Assembly (NCBI GenBank): GCA_964492825.1 | Contig: CAZBLP010000014.1 | Coordinates: forward strand, 1 to 36,559 | Direction of reading: 5' to 3' | DNA length: 36,559 nucleotides | From: CAZBLP01 sp964492825 | GTDB lineage: Bacteria > DYJV01 | Part shown: positions 34,128 to 36,559 of the stretch, one piece after another | Numbering within the stretch: position 1 is the first letter of the stretch | Layout of the letters: the number at the start of each line of letters is the position of its first letter | Made by a program: the position numbers and the translations under genes | Notes under the pieces: generated by a model | Seen by the model: only the letters and a program-made list of their open reading frames with translations | Databases searched by the model: none | Told to the model about the DNA's origin: nothing

Positions 34128-36519
34128 TTTTATTGTTTATTTCAGAAATATTATATGGTTTCATTATAAAATCAACGTTTTTATCTTTTTTTAATTTTTC
34201 AAAGTTGCTGTCAATATAGCCTGTTGTAAAAATAATTTTGATTTCATTATTTAATTTTTTAAGTTTTTTATACATTTCAAAACCGTCTAATTCCGGCATT
34301 ACTATATCTGTAATAACAAGATCTATTTTATCTCTATTCTTTTTATAAAGCTCATAGCCAGTTATCCCATTTTTTGCTGTAATAACATTATATCCTATAT
34401 TTGTCAGTCCTTCTTTGCCTATTGTGAGAATTGTTTCTTCATCTTCTACAAAAAGAATAGTTTCTGTATATTTTTTATGTTTAATGATATTTTCTGGTGG
34501 TGTGGATGAAATATCTTTTTTTTCTTTGTAAACAGGAAAATACACTTCAAATTGAGTCCATTTGTTTACTTCGCTTTTTACGTTTAAAAAACCATTGTTT
34601 TGGGTAACTATTCCATAAACTGTTGCAAGACCGAGTCCAGTACCTTTACCTGTTTCTTTAGTAGTAAAAAAAGGTTCAAATATTCTGTTTAGAATATCTT
34701 TTCTAATGCCTATGCCAGTGTCGTAAACTGAAATTTTTATATATTTTCCTGGTTTTGTTTTAAATCCAATAACAGTTTTGATTTTTTTTGAAACATTTTC
34801 TTCGCTAATTGTTATTTTAATGATTTTTTTATCAGATTGTTTTTTTGAAATTATGGCATCCTTTGCATTTATAATGAGATTAAACAATATTTGTTCTATT
34901 TGGGTATCATCTGCCCAAATCATTGGCAGATTGTCTTGTATATTTATTTCTATGTTAATATCCTCAGGGATAAGTCGTCTCAACATTTTTTCTATGTTTT
35001 TAATAGTCAAACCAACGTCAACAGGTTTGGGTTCCACAATCTGTTTTCTGCTAAAAGTTAAAAGTTGTGATACTAATGATTTAGCTCTTTCAACTGCATT
35101 CTGAATTTCATTAACAGGCTTGAAAAAACTCTCATCTTTTTTATTTTTTAAGAGCATAAGTTCCGTATAACCACTAATAATTGTAAGGATATTATTAAAG
35201 TCATGTGCTACTCCTCCTACCATTTGTCCCATTGCTTCTAGTTTTTGCGTGAGTTTTAACCGTTCTTCAAGCTCTTTTTCTCTTGTAATATCTTTTTTTA
35301 TGCTAGCATAGTTGATGATTTTTCCATCTAAGTCTAAAATCGGGAATATAACAGCATCTTCATAAAATAGAGTACCATCTTTCTTTTTATTAATAAATTC
35401 TCCTCTCCATGTATCACCGTTACTGATTGTATTCCAAAGTTCTTTATAAAATTTTTGATTGTGCTGTTTACTGTTTAATATTCTTGGATTTTTACCTATT
35501 GCTTCTTTGTAGGAGTATCCGGTAGTTTTTTCAAATGCCTCGTTAACGTAAATAATATTTGCATTAATGTCAGTAATAACAATGGAGACATCTGCTTGTT
35601 CAATAACATTTATAAGTCTTAGAATCTCCATTTCAAATGTTTTTCTTTCCCTGATATCATTAAAACATATAACCGAACCTGCTAATTTACCATGTTTCTT
35701 TAAAGGTGTTATTGTCACATCAACATCTAAAACATCTCCTTTGCTGTTATGAAAAACATCTGAGCGTATTTTCTTACTTCTTCCATCTTTTATGGCTTTA
35801 ATAAAAAAGCATTTTTCTTTGGGAATATTTTTTTTATGAATCAATTCATGAATATTTTTATCTAAAACTTTTAATCCCTGATATTGCAACATTTTAATTG
35901 CTGCATTGTTTATAAATTTTATATTACCATTTAAGTCTACTCCTATTATTCCTTCAACAACACTGTTTAATATTAAATCGTTTAGTTCGTAAAGTTCTTT
36001 GATTTTTTCTTCTCCTCTTTTCAAATTTGTAATATCATATGTTATGCCTTGAATGTAAAGTATGTCACCATTAATATCAGTAACGTTTTCAGCAATTCTA
36101 TTAAGCCACTTAATAGAATTATTTTTAGTTTTTATTCTAAAAGAATATTGATATTTGGCTCCTGGCCTTTTAATAAGGTCATTATAAATCATTCTGATTT
36201 TAGAAATATCTTCTTTAACAATTATATCTTCCCAGAAAATGCATCCTTTTAGAAAATCTTCTTTTGAATATCCTGTAATTTCATTAACTCTGCCTTCAAT
36301 AAATAAAACTTTGCCATTTTTATCCATGCTGCAAGATATAGCAGGAATATTTTTAAGAAATATTCTAAATTTTTTAGATTCTTCCTTTAATGTTTTTAGT
36401 CTGATTTTATGTTTTTTTTTCAAAGATGTGATTCTTTTTTGGAAATTTTTATAGATAAGCAAGAGAGCAAAAGAAAAAAGAAAAAAAAACAATAATATTA
36501 TATAAATTTCAACATCCAT
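34102..36519 (-). CDS. Hybrid sensor histidine kinase with three PAS domains and a receiver
   Basis: The 805 residues start with one membrane span (about 4-24) and a short coiled segment. Three PAS/PAC modules follow (about 50-168, 178-292 and 300-415). The HisKA domain carries His439 in GGVAHDFNNIL, and the HATPase domain ends in a GTGLGLATVYG motif. A C-terminal receiver (686-805) has the phospho-acceptor Asp738 in ITDIVMPELDG and Lys in IMKPY. No DNA-binding output is attached, so another regulator must carry the signal. The span lacks a sizeable periplasmic loop, so sensing is probably cytoplasmic through the PAS domains. ATG 36519 has no clear SD and a promoter placed for a leaderless message. 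Confidence 0.92.
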   Translation of the reverse strand: MDVEIYIILLFFFLFSFALLLIYKNFQKRITSLKKKHKIRLKTLKEESKKFRIFLKNIPAISCSMDKNGKVLFIEGRVNEITGYSKEDFLKGCIFWEDIIVKEDISKIRMIYNDLIKRPGAKYQYSFRIKTKNNSIKWLNRIAENVTDINGDILYIQGITYDITNLKRGEEKIKELYELNDLILNSVVEGIIGVDLNGNIKFINNAAIKMLQYQGLKVLDKNIHELIHKKNIPKEKCFFIKAIKDGRSKKIRSDVFHNSKGDVLDVDVTITPLKKHGKLAGSVICFNDIRERKTFEMEILRLINVIEQADVSIVITDINANIIYVNEAFEKTTGYSYKEAIGKNPRILNSKQHNQKFYKELWNTISNGDTWRGEFINKKKDGTLFYEDAVIFPILDLDGKIINYASIKKDITREKELEERLKLTQKLEAMGQMVGGVAHDFNNILTIISGYTELMLLKNKKDESFFKPVNEIQNAVERAKSLVSQLLTFSRKQIVEPKPVDVGLTIKNIEKMLRRLIPEDINIEINIQDNLPMIWADDTQIEQILFNLIINAKDAIISKKQSDKKIIKITISEENVSKKIKTVIGFKTKPGKYIKISVYDTGIGIRKDILNRIFEPFFTTKETGKGTGLGLATVYGIVTQNNGFLNVKSEVNKWTQFEVYFPVYKEKKDISSTPPENIIKHKKYTETILFVEDEETILTIGKEGLTNIGYNVITAKNGITGYELYKKNRDKIDLVITDIVMPELDGFEMYKKLKKLNNEIKIIFTTGYIDSNFEKLKKDKNVDFIMKPYNISEINNKIRKLLKGQ

Positions 36520-36525
36520 CTAAAT

Positions 36526-36554
36526 AATATATTCCAAAATATTGTTTTTTTCAA
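36526..36554 (-). promoter_or_regulatory. Predicted promoter of the hybrid kinase
   Basis: On the minus strand TTGAAA (36554-36549), 17 bases and TATATT (36531-36526) are followed by only six bases before the ATG. Transcription would start at the A of the start codon, as at the rel gene. Confidence 0.5.
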
Positions 36555-36559
36555 TATAA

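Overview
The window is bacterial chromosome, very AT-rich (roughly 30% GC by eye) and densely coded, with short gaps, many start/stop overlaps and mostly clear Shine-Dalgarno sequences. There is no rRNA, prophage, IS element or CRISPR array. The gene mix suggests a Gram-negative, possibly thermophilic, respiring anaerobe. It has TolA/TolB, a lipoprotein, type IV minor pilins with PilY1, an STT3/PglB-type oligosaccharyltransferase, a UbiA/UbiD pair likely to serve menaquinone synthesis, and a ferredoxin-rich split glutamate synthase. I infer Deferribacterota (Deferribacter-like), but no marker here proves it.

Layout. 154-864: an HU gene behind a strong promoter, tRNA-Val(UAC), tRNA-Asp(GUC) and a 48-residue cysteine-rich membrane miniprotein whose 3' end lies on the terminator of the opposing gene. 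861-9986 (minus): a run of ten close-packed genes, carD, a YacL-type PIN/TRAM protein, ispD, ispF, tolA-like, tolB, tsaE, lysC, cimA and mdh. It links transcription control, isoprenoid precursors, the envelope, tRNA t6A modification and aspartate-family/isoleucine synthesis. 10109-12681 (minus): a UbiD-family decarboxylase followed by a class III sirtuin. 12867-14912 (plus): oligosaccharyltransferase, tail-to-tail with a glycine-zipper lipoprotein. 15606-16006: a non-coding stretch holding a 96-bp nested palindromic repeat. 16007-17245 (plus): a dus-fis pair.

17322-22442 (minus): glutamate synthase split into amidotransferase, ferredoxin-FMN synthase and GXGXG-NAD(P)H oxidoreductase-ferredoxin subunits. 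22569-24695 (plus): a bifunctional Rel/SpoT that appears leaderless, then a transaldolase. 25449-32145 (minus): a minor pilin operon, fimT-pilW-pilV-pilX-pilY1 plus a small secreted protein; the PilY1 carries a CUB-like domain inserted in its von Willebrand A domain. 32291-34127 (plus): yjbQ, engB and a UbiA-family prenyltransferase, tail-to-tail with a three-PAS hybrid histidine kinase (34102-36519, minus), also probably leaderless.

Most genes are housekeeping. The points most worth a second look are the CUB-PilY1 adhesin and its possible link to N-glycosylation, the cysteine-rich miniprotein sharing DNA with a terminator, the rearranged glutamate synthase, and the two leaderless regulators (Rel and the kinase).
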